62,823 nt of DNA from Paenochrobactrum gallinarii (GTDB taxonomy: Bacteria > Pseudomonadota > Alphaproteobacteria > Rhizobiales > Rhizobiaceae). Location: NCBI RefSeq assembly GCF_014205685.1, contig NZ_JACIIU010000015.1, positions 1 through 62,823 on the forward strand, in the 5' to 3' direction. Below the pieces are notes generated by a model. It was not told the DNA's origin and did not search any database. It saw only the letters and a program-made list of their open reading frames with translations. Below are positions 52,342 to 61,549 of the stretch, one piece after another (position 1 is the stretch's first letter; the number at the start of each line of letters is the position of its first letter). The position numbers and the translations under genes are program-made.

Positions 52342-52437
52342 AAAAGCGTGAAAAGAAATTCAGCCTTTTTGCGCTCTTTTCTGTTTCCCACTCATTGAAA
52401 CCGTAAAATGTGCATGTTATTTATTCAAAGAAATTAC

Positions 52438-52449
52438 TTAGCACGCTAA
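52438..52449. promoter_or_regulatory. Palindrome before the MarR gene
   Basis: TTAGC-AC-GCTAA, a perfect 12-bp palindrome 13 bp upstream of the MarR start. MarR proteins commonly repress their own operon from such sites. Confidence 0.4.
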
Positions 52450-52462
52450 TATATAGCCCCCA

Positions 52463-52918
52463 ATGGATAATCCCGTGATCAGCTCTGACTTTCTTGAAGA
52501 GCTCACTAAAGTGAGCCGTAAAATTCGCACCATTTTTAACAAAGAAGTTACCGAACACGGGCTGACTTATCCACGCGCGCGCACTTTGCTGCGCTTGATA
52601 AAAAAACCATATATGAACCAAAGCGAGCTGGCCTTTGAGCTTGAACTTGAACAGGCAACTATGGTGCGGCTGCTGGATAGACTGGAAGAAAATGGCGTGA
52701 TTGAGCGCCATCCGGACCCCAATGACCGGCGTGCAAAATTGCTGGTTTTAACGCCTCATGGCGTTGAGCAGGCAGAGCTTGTCCGCTCCATTGGCAAAAC
52801 CATGCGCAAGCAAATGTTTCATAATATGACTGAGCAAGAGCTAATAATCTGCATTAAGCTTTTCCATCGTATATCCAGCAATATCGACGTTATGGAAAAC
52901 TCTGATGCCTCCGCTTGA
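52463..52918 (+). CDS. MarR-family transcriptional regulator
   Basis: 151 aa. Winged-helix segment TYPRARTLLRLIKKPYMNQSELAFELELEQATMVRLLDRLEENGVIERHPDPNDRRAKLLVLT (in parts) contains the conserved DxRxK wing (DPNDRRAK). First gene of a MarR-EmrB-EmrA-type efflux operon; its end overlaps the MFS gene by 14 bp. Likely a ligand-released repressor of the pump. Confidence 0.92.
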   Translation: MDNPVISSDFLEELTKVSRKIRTIFNKEVTEHGLTYPRARTLLRLIKKPYMNQSELAFELELEQATMVRLLDRLEENGVIERHPDPNDRRAKLLVLTPHGVEQAELVRSIGKTMRKQMFHNMTEQELIICIKLFHRISSNIDVMENSDASA

Positions 52919-54629
52919 AGCAAGAGCCAAAGCAGAGGAAACGCTTACAAAACAGAGTGATCAGCCCACTGCTGAACAATCTGATGCGACGGATATAGCT
53001 GCGCCTTCAGAGCCAGCTCCAAAGCCTTCCCCAACCACTCCGCCGCCCTTTGTGCCAAAGCCAACGCATATCACGCTGCTTTACATGCTTGCCGGTGTTT
53101 TGCTTGCGCTAACGCAAGGCTTCGGTATGAGCTTTATTACCATCAACCTACAACAAATTGCAGGGCCGATGGGGCTTACCCAAACCGAAGCCACATGGCT
53201 GCAAGCCGCCTATCTTTTTCCCAATGCAAGCCTGACATTACTGTTGTTTAAAATTCGCGCCCAGTATGGTTTGCGCAATTTTGCAGAAGTGGCAATCGCC
53301 ACCTATGCCCTTGTTTGCCTCGCACATTTCTGGGTTGAAACTTATGAAAGTGCGCTTGCATTGCGTTTCGTGGCAGGGCTTGCCGCAGCACCGATAACCT
53401 CACTCGGTTTTTTATACACTCTTGAGTGCCTGCCGCCTGAGAAGAAGATGACCATCGGTCTGTGTACAGCGCTCACCGCGCTCATCATCCCGATGCCGCT
53501 AACCGGGCTCATTTCGCCTTATCTTCTTGATATTGGTCAGCAATATGCCATTTATCTGGTCGAACTTGGCTTCGCCATGATCTGCCTCGGCCTTGTCTAT
53601 ATGTTGCCGCTGGCCTCGCCGCCACGTGCAAAGGTCATCAGCTTTATGGATATTGTCAGTTATATTTTTCTGGCCATTTCCATGGGCTGCTTTGCTGTCG
53701 CCTTCACTGTTGGCCGCCTTTATTGGTGGACGGAAGTGGACTGGATTGCATGGCTGATGATTGCCGCCATCGCATCAGGCGCGATCTTTGCCATGATTGA
53801 GCTGAACCACTCCAATCATCTGGTTGACATTCGCTGGCTTGCCTCGAAGGAAATTATCCATTTCACCGGCACATTGATGGTTTCGCGCTTGATTTTGTCA
53901 GAACAGACCAGCGGTGCGATCAACTTCCTGCGCATCAACGGCATGCAAAATGAACAACTGGCCGGTGTTTACCTCTCAATCATTGCCGGAGCCGTTGCCG
54001 CGGCCATTGTTTGCATCAAATTCATGCGGCCAGGGCGTGAATCCACCATCCATGCCATTGCGTTCATGCTGATGGCACTTGGCAGCTATATGGACAGTCT
54101 TTCAACATCCCTGACCCGTCCGGAGCAGATGTATCTGAGCCAGTTTATGGTCAGTTTTGCCGGTGGCATTTTCCTGCCCCCTGCCTTGATGATCGGCATG
54201 GCTGCCGCTATGAAACGCGGCCCAAACTATATTTTATCCTTCATCGTCGTTTTTCTGGCAGCACAAAAAGTTGGCAGTTATTTGGGCAGCGCGCTTTACG
54301 GCACATTCGTGCAATGGCGCGAACAGTTTCACTCTTTCAGGCTGGTTTCGCAATTGTCCTCAACCGATCCGTTGGTGGCAACCCGCCTGAAACAATTGGG
54401 CGGCAGCTATGGCAAGCTGCTTACCGACCCAAACCAGCAATCATTGCAAGGTGCGTCGCTGCTTGCAAAACAGGTGCAGCAACAAGCCTATATGCTGGCT
54501 TACAATGACTCATTTCTGTTCACCGCCTATCTGTCGCTTGGTGCATTGGCCTGTCTCTGCATCCATGTTGCATGGCGTAACAGGCATAAATTTTTCCCGC
54601 AAAATATAACTGAAACCGCCCAAGCCTAA
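52905..54629 (+). CDS. MFS efflux pump of the EmrB/DHA2 type
   Basis: 574 aa. An unusual 50-residue N-terminal cytosolic tail rich in Pro, Ala, Glu and Ser comes before the first of about 14 helices. DHA2 features: NLQQIAGPMGLTQTEATWLQAAYLFPNASLTLLL and LRFVAGLAAAPITSLGFL. The C-terminal half has a large periplasmic stretch (LVATRLKQLGGSYGKLLTDPNQQSLQGASLLAKQVQQQAYMLAY, in parts), as in EmrB. Works with the adaptor encoded 31 bp downstream. No outer-membrane factor gene is nearby, so a shared TolC is expected. Confidence 0.88.
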   Translation: MPPLEARAKAEETLTKQSDQPTAEQSDATDIAAPSEPAPKPSPTTPPPFVPKPTHITLLYMLAGVLLALTQGFGMSFITINLQQIAGPMGLTQTEATWLQAAYLFPNASLTLLLFKIRAQYGLRNFAEVAIATYALVCLAHFWVETYESALALRFVAGLAAAPITSLGFLYTLECLPPEKKMTIGLCTALTALIIPMPLTGLISPYLLDIGQQYAIYLVELGFAMICLGLVYMLPLASPPRAKVISFMDIVSYIFLAISMGCFAVAFTVGRLYWWTEVDWIAWLMIAAIASGAIFAMIELNHSNHLVDIRWLASKEIIHFTGTLMVSRLILSEQTSGAINFLRINGMQNEQLAGVYLSIIAGAVAAAIVCIKFMRPGRESTIHAIAFMLMALGSYMDSLSTSLTRPEQMYLSQFMVSFAGGIFLPPALMIGMAAAMKRGPNYILSFIVVFLAAQKVGSYLGSALYGTFVQWREQFHSFRLVSQLSSTDPLVATRLKQLGGSYGKLLTDPNQQSLQGASLLAKQVQQQAYMLAYNDSFLFTAYLSLGALACLCIHVAWRNRHKFFPQNITETAQA

Positions 54630-54660
54630 ATATAAAGCCAAACCCAAAGAAGCTTATTCC

Positions 54661-55701
54661 ATGTCAAAGATATTTCGTTTTATCGCTACTTATATTGCCT
54701 TAGCCATCGGTTTGTCCGGTATTTTCATTGTACTTTACGCATGGAACTTACCTCCCTTTCATGGCGGCTCAGAAACCACCAATGACGCTTATGTCCGTGG
54801 CCAGATCACACTTCTAAGCCCGCAACTGGCCGGTTATCTGGTGGATGTACCGGTGCAGGATTACCAAAAAATCCATAAAGGTGATTTGATCGCCAAAATT
54901 GACGACCGGATCTATATTCAAAAGGCCGAACAGGCCAAAGCTGCTCTGAAAGCATCAGAAGCCTCGCTTGCCATGTCAGAGCAATCCCGCAAATCTGCTG
55001 AAGCCAAAATTGTCTCGGCAAAAGCCGCTCTGGAAAGTGCAAAGGCAGCCCTTATTTCTGCACAAACAGCCCATAACCGCACACAATCTTTGCTTGATCG
55101 CGAGTTCGCCACCCAAAGTGATGCAGAAAAAAACCTCGCTATCTTTGATCAGGCTCAAGCAGCCGTACATCAGGCTGAAGCAGGAATTTTAATTGCAGAA
55201 CAAGAGCTTAACTCAACCATTGTCAGCCGCCGCTCATTGGAAGCTAATGTGGAGAGTGCGAAAGCAGCCGTGGAACTTGCCGAGATTGATCTTGCCAATA
55301 CGCGGATTATTGCGCCTGCAGATGGCACACTTGGCGAAGTTACGGGACGCGTCGGCCAATATGTTTCTGTCGGCACCCAAATCGGCTCGGTCGTGACCGA
55401 ACATTTATGGGTTATTGCCAATTTCAAAGAAACGCAGCTGAGCAATATGCAGACCGGCCAACGCGTTACTTTCACTGTTGATGCACTTCATAACCAAGCT
55501 TTTTCCGGCACGATTGAACGCTTCGCACCAGCAACAGGCTCTGAGTTTTCGGTCATTCGTGCAGACAATGCGACAGGCAACTTCACCAAAGTCGCACAAC
55601 GCATTCCGGTGCGAATTACGATTGATAACAATCAGCCGTTAAATGAAAAATTAATGCCTGGCATGTCGGTTATTGCCAATGTAAGTTCCGCGCACGGATA
55701 A
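54661..55701 (+). CDS. Membrane-fusion adaptor, EmrA/HlyD type
   Basis: 346 aa. One N-terminal membrane helix (about 8-28), then a biotinyl-lipoyl half (TNDAYVRGQITLLSPQLAGYLVDVPVQDYQKIHKGDLIAKID, in parts). A long Ala/Glu/Lys/Ser coiled-coil hairpin follows (about 75-190), then the barrel (RIIAPADGTLGEVTGRVGQYVSVGTQIGSVV). Periplasmic bridge between the MFS pump and an outer-membrane channel. Confidence 0.93.
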   Translation: MSKIFRFIATYIALAIGLSGIFIVLYAWNLPPFHGGSETTNDAYVRGQITLLSPQLAGYLVDVPVQDYQKIHKGDLIAKIDDRIYIQKAEQAKAALKASEASLAMSEQSRKSAEAKIVSAKAALESAKAALISAQTAHNRTQSLLDREFATQSDAEKNLAIFDQAQAAVHQAEAGILIAEQELNSTIVSRRSLEANVESAKAAVELAEIDLANTRIIAPADGTLGEVTGRVGQYVSVGTQIGSVVTEHLWVIANFKETQLSNMQTGQRVTFTVDALHNQAFSGTIERFAPATGSEFSVIRADNATGNFTKVAQRIPVRITIDNNQPLNEKLMPGMSVIANVSSAHG

Positions 55702-55715
55702 AACGAGACGAACAG

Positions 55716-56108
55716 ATGACAGAAATTAAAATCGCAGCCGCCGCATTAATGCGCGCGGATGGAGCAACATTATTGGTGCGCAAGCGCGGCACCACCGCTT
55801 TTATGCAACCGGGTGGCAAAATAGACGCTGGTGAAACTCCCCTGACTGCCCTTTGCCGTGAACTGAAAGAAGAATTAGGGCTTGAGGTCAAGCCGGAAGA
55901 GCCGGTTTACCTGGGTTGCTTTTCAGCTCCCGCAGCCAATGAAACCGGTGCAACCGTTACGGCGGAACTGTTTCAGATTAACACGGATAGCACCATTCAA
56001 GTGCAAGCCGAAATCGAAGATGCGCGCTGGGTTTTGGCGGACAATACCTCAGAACTGGAACTCGCACCTCTCACCCGTGACCATATTTTACCACTCATCT
56101 GGAAATGA
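55716..56108 (+). CDS. NUDIX hydrolase
   Basis: 130 aa. The complete Nudix box G-x5-E-x7-REU-x-EE-x-GU is present (GGKIDAGETPLTALCRELKE, then ELGL). Begins 14 bp after the adaptor gene, so it is probably co-transcribed with the efflux genes. A pyrophosphohydrolase for nucleotide-type substrates; which one cannot be told. Ends in a 14-bp-stem hairpin. Confidence 0.92.
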   Translation: MTEIKIAAAALMRADGATLLVRKRGTTAFMQPGGKIDAGETPLTALCRELKEELGLEVKPEEPVYLGCFSAPAANETGATVTAELFQINTDSTIQVQAEIEDARWVLADNTSELELAPLTRDHILPLIWK

Positions 56109-56140
56109 CAACAGGCGGCAGAACTACTGCCGCCTGTTGT
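56108..56140. terminator. Strong hairpin between convergent genes
   Basis: ACAACAGGCGGCAG (56108-56121) is perfectly complementary to CTGCCGCCTGTTGT (56127-56140), loop AACTA. It lies between the NUDIX and iorB stops. The U-tract is short, but the stem is very stable. Confidence 0.75.
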
Positions 56141-56152
56141 CTCCGCTTCTAT

Positions 56153-57697
56153 TTAAAACGAAGCAATCGTTTGCAAGGCACCGTCCAAAGCGGTGCCTTT
56201 TTCATCTTTCAATGCGCTTTCCCGCAAACGTCTGATCCAATCTGCCGCATCTTCCCGTCCTTCAAGCATTGGAAGGCTGGAAAGAACACGATCAAACTTT
56301 GAAAAACTGCGCATATGCGTGTCGCTATAGCCTTTGATCAAACGACGACACTGAATAAGCTCAACGGCTAGCGCATAATCTTGGGCTTTATAACTAAGCG
56401 CCAGATCATACCACTTATGCACATGTTGCATTTCCGTTTCATGGCGCAAAAACGAGCGGCGCCAGCGGCGCAAACTACCAATCATCCATAGTTGCGAGAA
56501 GCCAAACAGACTGTCCGTGCGGATGCGACGGCCACGATTGATCATGCGATCTAACAAGGAAAAAAGCTTCGGTCTTTGTTCAATAAAACGCCCGATCCTG
56601 ACCGGCATCATGCTGCAAAATTCTTCTGCCCGCGGATGAAAAAACTCTGTTAGTTGCAAAAGAGTTCCCTCTTTAGCACCCACTTCTTTTTCAACACGGT
56701 CATGACGTTTTGATCGTGTTTTCAAGTCAGCGACGCGGATCATATCATCATAGCATAAAGCATTGGCCAGATATTTGGCACTTGCAACCGACAAGGCATA
56801 GTCCTTTGCCGCATCATCCAGCGTGATAGCCTTTTCTAAAAGATCAAGATATTGAGCGCCATAATCAATGTCCTGATAGTCAACGGTTTTACGCAATCCT
56901 GCCTTGGCCATGAGCTGCACAGTTTCCGGATAGGTTTCAACGCGCTGTAATAAGCTATTCCATTTCTTCAAAAGCGGTGAAGGGCCGGCAATTTTTATTG
57001 CTGGCTTTTCTGCTGCGCTATGTGGTTTGGCTTCCGCTTTTGCCCCATTTTTAGCAATGTCATAACTGGCTTGAAAAGCGCGCAGACTGGCCGCCGCCCC
57101 CCGCCCTGAAACTTCAATAGTCTTTTCATAGGTTTCGCGTGCAAAAGGCAAAGCCCCAGAACCAGCAAGCGCACCAAACAAGCTGGATGAAATCACCGAG
57201 CCTGCCTGTCTTGCCAGTTTTTCCATATCAAAACTGACTAAATGCTTTGCCGCACCCGTGATTGCCTGCGTCACGGGTTCTGACGGAACCATACCATTGC
57301 CCGGCTCTGTTTTTTCAGAAACCGCCGCAATACGATGTGATGAAGCAATAAGCGTAGTGCGATCAGGAGTTACAAACCCGCGCATCACCGCACGCCCTGC
57401 TTCCATCAATTCTGCCGCCATTAAAATATCAACATCACCCTGAGCAGGAGACAGTGAAAAAACCGGCTGACGCCCCGTATCTGGGCATATTTCAACATAA
57501 TAAATCGTAGCCCCAGTGCGCTGTGCCACGCCCGCGACAGACGTCGACTGCGCACGGTAGCCATTGCGCTCGGCCACATCAATAATCCAGTTGGTGAGCA
57601 CCCCACCGCCCTGCCCGCCAACGGCCAGAATTGCAATTTTAATGATGTCAGCCGTGTTATCCTGATCAGGATGTGCTGTCAGTTTAACCATTCTCAT
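56153..57697 (-). CDS. iorB: Indolepyruvate oxidoreductase beta subunit, long form
   Basis: 514 aa. Residues about 18-210 are the 2-oxoacid:acceptor oxidoreductase gamma/beta domain (AILAVGGQGGGVLTNWIIDVAERNGYRAQSTSVAGVAQRTGATIYYVEI, in parts). The remaining roughly 300 residues form an extra helical domain found in proteobacterial IorB-like proteins but not in the about 200-aa archaeal IorB. With IorA it would decarboxylate arylpyruvates to acyl-CoA and reduce an electron carrier. Its ATG overlaps the iorA stop by 4 bp. Confidence 0.88.
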   Translation of the reverse strand: MRMVKLTAHPDQDNTADIIKIAILAVGGQGGGVLTNWIIDVAERNGYRAQSTSVAGVAQRTGATIYYVEICPDTGRQPVFSLSPAQGDVDILMAAELMEAGRAVMRGFVTPDRTTLIASSHRIAAVSEKTEPGNGMVPSEPVTQAITGAAKHLVSFDMEKLARQAGSVISSSLFGALAGSGALPFARETYEKTIEVSGRGAAASLRAFQASYDIAKNGAKAEAKPHSAAEKPAIKIAGPSPLLKKWNSLLQRVETYPETVQLMAKAGLRKTVDYQDIDYGAQYLDLLEKAITLDDAAKDYALSVASAKYLANALCYDDMIRVADLKTRSKRHDRVEKEVGAKEGTLLQLTEFFHPRAEEFCSMMPVRIGRFIEQRPKLFSLLDRMINRGRRIRTDSLFGFSQLWMIGSLRRWRRSFLRHETEMQHVHKWYDLALSYKAQDYALAVELIQCRRLIKGYSDTHMRSFSKFDRVLSSLPMLEGREDAADWIRRLRESALKDEKGTALDGALQTIASF

Positions 57698-59847
57698 ACA
57701 TCCCCGAAATTCAGGCGGCGGTTTTCACGGCTTCGTTGCAGCATCGTGATAAATTTACGCCTGACGGCATGAACAAGTTTGCCCCAACGTCCGGCATTAT
57801 GCACCAGATCGGCACGATAAAAGGACGGGCAAAGCACTGCGGCATCCGCCACTTCGCCGCAATTACCACAGCCCACACATGTCTGATCAATATGCGCCAC
57901 CGGATCATCACGCAGCGGATCGTCCAGCTGTTTAACGCTGAGCGACGGGCAGCCTGACAGGCGAATACAAGCATGATCGCCTGTACAAATATCTTCATCC
58001 ACGCCGAACTTCGGCTTAGTCACTTCAATTCCTTGTTGAATGGCTTTGGCAAGCAAAGGTTTTTCACGCCGCTGTTTGTTCAGCATACATTCGGAAGATG
58101 CGATGATAACTTTAGGGCCCGTTTCTTCAGTCGTCAGCGCCTCACGTAAAGTATCACGCATTTTCGGCACATCATAAGTACGGTCGATCTGGCGAACCCA
58201 TTTCACCCCGATACCCTTGACCGCTTCGGTGATGGGATGACCTGTTGCTTTGGTGCGGTTTTCAGCCCGCGACGACAAAATATCCTGCCCGCCTGTAGCA
58301 GCAGAATAGTAATTATCGACAATAACAATCACACCATCATTCTTATTGAAAACAGCATTACCGATCGAAGATGTCAGACCATTATGCCAAAAGCCGCCAT
58401 CGCCGACAAAAGAGATCGAGCGTTTTTTAGCATCCGGTGCATTAAAAGCAGATGCCGATGCAGGGCCTAAACCATAGCCCATCGTTGTTGCGCCCAGATC
58501 AAAAGGCGGCATGATCGAAAATAAATGGCAACCAATATCCGATGCAATATGATGCGGGCCTAATTCCTGCTCAATCAGCTTGGTTGCAGCAAAGATCGGC
58601 CGCTCAGGACAACCTGTGCAAAAGCCCGGCGGTCTGCCCGGCACCAGCTTTTGCAAATCTGCGATATGTTCCGACAGATCAATCGTGTTCGGCGCGCGCA
58701 CCTGTGCTGATAGCATATCGGATGCATGATCAAGCAGAAATGCCTTAATCCCATCAAGCAATACCTGACCAGTGTATTCGCCCGCCATCGGCAGCACTTC
58801 TTTGCCCACCACCCGCGTGCGATGACTGGCTTTATGCAACATAGCGCTAAAAGCCTGCTCAATATAATTCGGCTGGCCTTCCTCAATGACAAGCACCGCA
58901 TCTTTGCCATCACAAAAGCTCAGAAACTCATCATCAATCAGCGGATAAACTGCATTGAGCACATAAAGCGGAACTTCTGTATCACCATATAAATCAGCCA
59001 GCCCCATACGCTGTAACGCGCGGATGGTGCTGTTATAAAGGCCACCTTGAAGGACAATACCAATCTTGCCTTTTTCAGTGCCAAAAAACTCGTTGATCTG
59101 GCGTGAGCGAATAAAATCGACCGCTGCCGGCCAGCGTTTTTCAACCTTCTCTTTTTCATGTAAGAAGCTGGCAGGTGGCAAAACAATGCGGCCAATATCA
59201 CGTTGCGGCTTTTCCAAAGCATCAGCCACCGTCATTGATGGCCGTTTATTGTCCTTGGTTGTAAATTGCCCATACACGTGACAACCACGAATGCGAATTT
59301 GCAGCATGACCGGCGTATTAGATGCTTCGGACAATTCAAAGCCATCTTCAACTGCTTTGACAATCGAGGGCAAGTTAGGGCGCGGATCTAACAGCCAAAC
59401 CTGACTTTTCATTGCAAAAGCGTGACTGCGCTCCTGCATGATAGAAGAACCTTCACCATAATCTTCGCCAACAATTATCAGCGCACCACCTGTCACGCCC
59501 CCCGATGCCAGATTGGCCAAAGCATCAGAGGCAACATTAGTGCCAACTGTCGATTTAAAGGTCACAGCACCACGGATCGGATAATGAACAGATGCGGCAA
59601 GCATGGCCGCAGCTGTTGCTTCTGAGGCACTGGCTTCAAAATGAACGCCAAGCTCTTTCAAAATGTCCTGAGCATCGGCCAGCACATCCATCAAATGGCT
59701 GATCGGTGCGCCCTGATAACCGCCGACATAACCAACGCCGCATTGCAGCAAGGCTTTCGTAATTGCGAGAATGCCTTCGCCGGAAAATGTCTCTCCTGCG
59801 CTCAGTTTGAGCTTTTCCACCTCTTTCGCAAAAGATCTTTCCGCCAT
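57694..59847 (-). CDS. iorA: Indolepyruvate oxidoreductase alpha subunit
   Basis: 717 aa. N-terminal pyrimidine-binding domain (GVGYVGGYQGAPISHLMD, FEASASEATAAAMLAASVHYPIRGAVTFKSTVGTNVASDAL, in parts), FCTGCPERP motif, then the TPP-binding GDGGFWHNGLTSSIGNAVFNKNDGVIVIVDN (in parts). The C-terminal region has Cys-rich segments (CTGDHACIRLSGCPS and CVGCGNCGEVADAAVLCPSF) for Fe-S clusters. Catalyses oxidative decarboxylation of indole-3-pyruvate or related arylpyruvates with IorB. Good AGGCCTTC-type purine tract upstream (GGGGAGG on the minus strand). Confidence 0.92.
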   Translation of the reverse strand: MAERSFAKEVEKLKLSAGETFSGEGILAITKALLQCGVGYVGGYQGAPISHLMDVLADAQDILKELGVHFEASASEATAAAMLAASVHYPIRGAVTFKSTVGTNVASDALANLASGGVTGGALIIVGEDYGEGSSIMQERSHAFAMKSQVWLLDPRPNLPSIVKAVEDGFELSEASNTPVMLQIRIRGCHVYGQFTTKDNKRPSMTVADALEKPQRDIGRIVLPPASFLHEKEKVEKRWPAAVDFIRSRQINEFFGTEKGKIGIVLQGGLYNSTIRALQRMGLADLYGDTEVPLYVLNAVYPLIDDEFLSFCDGKDAVLVIEEGQPNYIEQAFSAMLHKASHRTRVVGKEVLPMAGEYTGQVLLDGIKAFLLDHASDMLSAQVRAPNTIDLSEHIADLQKLVPGRPPGFCTGCPERPIFAATKLIEQELGPHHIASDIGCHLFSIMPPFDLGATTMGYGLGPASASAFNAPDAKKRSISFVGDGGFWHNGLTSSIGNAVFNKNDGVIVIVDNYYSAATGGQDILSSRAENRTKATGHPITEAVKGIGVKWVRQIDRTYDVPKMRDTLREALTTEETGPKVIIASSECMLNKQRREKPLLAKAIQQGIEVTKPKFGVDEDICTGDHACIRLSGCPSLSVKQLDDPLRDDPVAHIDQTCVGCGNCGEVADAAVLCPSFYRADLVHNAGRWGKLVHAVRRKFITMLQRSRENRRLNFGDV

Positions 59848-59902
59848 ACGAAGGCCTCCCCATTATATTTATAAGATCGGAAATTTTAGCTTTTCCGTTT
59901 TA

Positions 59903-60691
59903 TCAATTGGCAACAAGCGCAAGCACGCGTGACGGGCTGCCTGTGCCGTTTTCAATTTTCAAAGGTGCCGCAATCAGCACAGCACCTTTTGCCGGCAGCT
60001 GATCAAGATTACACAGACTGGCCAAGCCATAACGATTAGCCTGATGCAGCAAGCAATGCGCTGGAAATGGCGGTGTCATACCACCTGCTAGTCCTGCATC
60101 AGTACCTATGGTTTCTGTGCCCCAGCCAATAGCACCGGTTGAAATAATATATTCAATGGCTTCAGCTGTTGGCCCCGGTGTATGCGGCCCCGTTTCATTG
60201 GCATTTAGAAACGCGGCTTCCGAATGATTGCGCTTATACCAATCGGTTCGCATCAAAACCCATTCACCAGCACGAATAGCGCCATGTTTTGCTTCCCACG
60301 CTTTAATATCATCAACGCTCAGCAAATAATCATGGTCTTCTGCGGCCTGTTTCGAACAATCAATAACATTTACAGGTGCTACAAAATTTTTCACGTTGAT
60401 GGTGTCGGTTGTGCCATCCACATGATCTTTGCCGGAAATCCAATGTCTTGGTGCATCAAAATGCGTGCCAGAATGTTCACCCAGCTTCAGCCAGTTCCAT
60501 GCCCAAAAAGGACCCGTTTCATTATAGGCAGAAATCTCATGAATTTCGACTTTTGGCGTATCAACCGCAATTTCTGGCGGCAGCTTGATCAAAGGTGTAT
60601 CCGGCCCAAGCACGGCCGCCAGATCAACCACTTTAACGCCACCATTTAACAGTAATTCAGCCAGTTGGCTTAATGTCTCATTTGCACTCAT
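59903..60691 (-). CDS. Cyclase-family (kynurenine-formamidase-type) hydrolase
   Basis: 262 aa from the ATG at 60691, which follows GAGGAAGGAAC; a frame running to 60841 overlaps the upstream permease and is not the start. The metal motif HSGTHFDAPRHW matches the HxGTHxDxPxH pattern of KynB and other cyclase-superfamily enzymes. VLMRTDWYKRN and TETIGTDAG are also conserved. Co-located with a kynureninase-like gene and iorAB, so formylkynurenine or an aromatic amide is a plausible substrate. Length is longer than classic KynB (about 210 aa), so another cyclase subfamily is possible. Confidence 0.83.
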   Translation of the reverse strand: MSANETLSQLAELLLNGGVKVVDLAAVLGPDTPLIKLPPEIAVDTPKVEIHEISAYNETGPFWAWNWLKLGEHSGTHFDAPRHWISGKDHVDGTTDTINVKNFVAPVNVIDCSKQAAEDHDYLLSVDDIKAWEAKHGAIRAGEWVLMRTDWYKRNHSEAAFLNANETGPHTPGPTAEAIEYIISTGAIGWGTETIGTDAGLAGGMTPPFPAHCLLHQANRYGLASLCNLDQLPAKGAVLIAAPLKIENGTGSPSRVLALVAN

Positions 60692-60777
60692 TCTATAGTT
60701 CCTTCCTCTATTTATAATTTTTTCGCGCAACGACTTGCTGTTATTTTTGCCGTTGTTGTTGAAAGAATATGGCCTCT

Positions 60778-61452
60778 TTAGCGTGCCATTTGTCTCTTTC
60801 CGCGCTCCTCCAGATAACTTACCAGTCTGACCAATGGCCATAAAAATGCCAGATAAATTAATGCCGCACCTATCAATGGTGTCGGATTAGCCATCAGAGC
60901 CTGCGCATCTGTTGCTTGTTTTAAAAGATCAGGCATCGCGACGACTGACGCCAAAGACGTATCTTTATAAATAGATACGCAATTGCTTGTGAGTGGGGGC
61001 ACCACGACTTTAATTGCTTGCGGCAAAATCACTTTGCGCATGGTTGTCCAAAAGGGCAGCCCCAATGCAGCCGCTGCTTCAAATTGCCCGCGCGAGATAT
61101 TCTCAATGCCTGCGCGGCATACTTCCGCTGTAAAAGCGCCCAAAACCATTGACAAAGCAATGGCAGCTGAGGTGAAGGAAGAAAAACGGATGCCGGCCAT
61201 CGGCAGGGCATAATAGATCAGGATCAACACGACCAGGATCGGTAAAGCGCGGAAAATATCGATATAAAAGATCGCTAAATAGCGAAAAAACCTACCGCCA
61301 TAAAGGCGAATCATACACAAAAACAGTCCCCAGACGCAGCCAAAGACAATCGCCGTACACCCAAGCAGCAATGTGTTACCCAGCCCGCGCAGCAGGATCG
61401 GAAATGATTCAACCAGTATTGACCAATTGAAGAATGTATCGATCAGTTCCAT
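60778..61452 (-). CDS. Polar amino-acid ABC permease
   Basis: 224 aa with five helices. HisM/GlnP family: LLRGLGNTLLLGCTAIVFGCVWGLFLCMIRLYG (in parts) and the BPD loop GQFEAAAALGLPFWTTMRKVILPQAIKVVVPPLTSNCVSIYKDTSLAS (in parts). Only one permease and no ATPase gene lie beside it, so it must pair with itself or with components encoded elsewhere. Confidence 0.9.
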   Translation of the reverse strand: MELIDTFFNWSILVESFPILLRGLGNTLLLGCTAIVFGCVWGLFLCMIRLYGGRFFRYLAIFYIDIFRALPILVVLILIYYALPMAGIRFSSFTSAAIALSMVLGAFTAEVCRAGIENISRGQFEAAAALGLPFWTTMRKVILPQAIKVVVPPLTSNCVSIYKDTSLASVVAMPDLLKQATDAQALMANPTPLIGAALIYLAFLWPLVRLVSYLEERGKRQMAR

Positions 61453-61549
61453 GCGAAAACCTGCCCGAGAATAAAATTTTGCATAAAAAAGTTACAATGA
61501 TGACGTCAAATGAAGGCGGGCAATCAACCCGCCAGTCATCCATTCATGC

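Noticed and set aside
60692..60841. N-terminal extension of the cyclase-family gene
   Set aside because: It overlaps the permease gene, and a good ribosome-binding site precedes the ATG at 60691.
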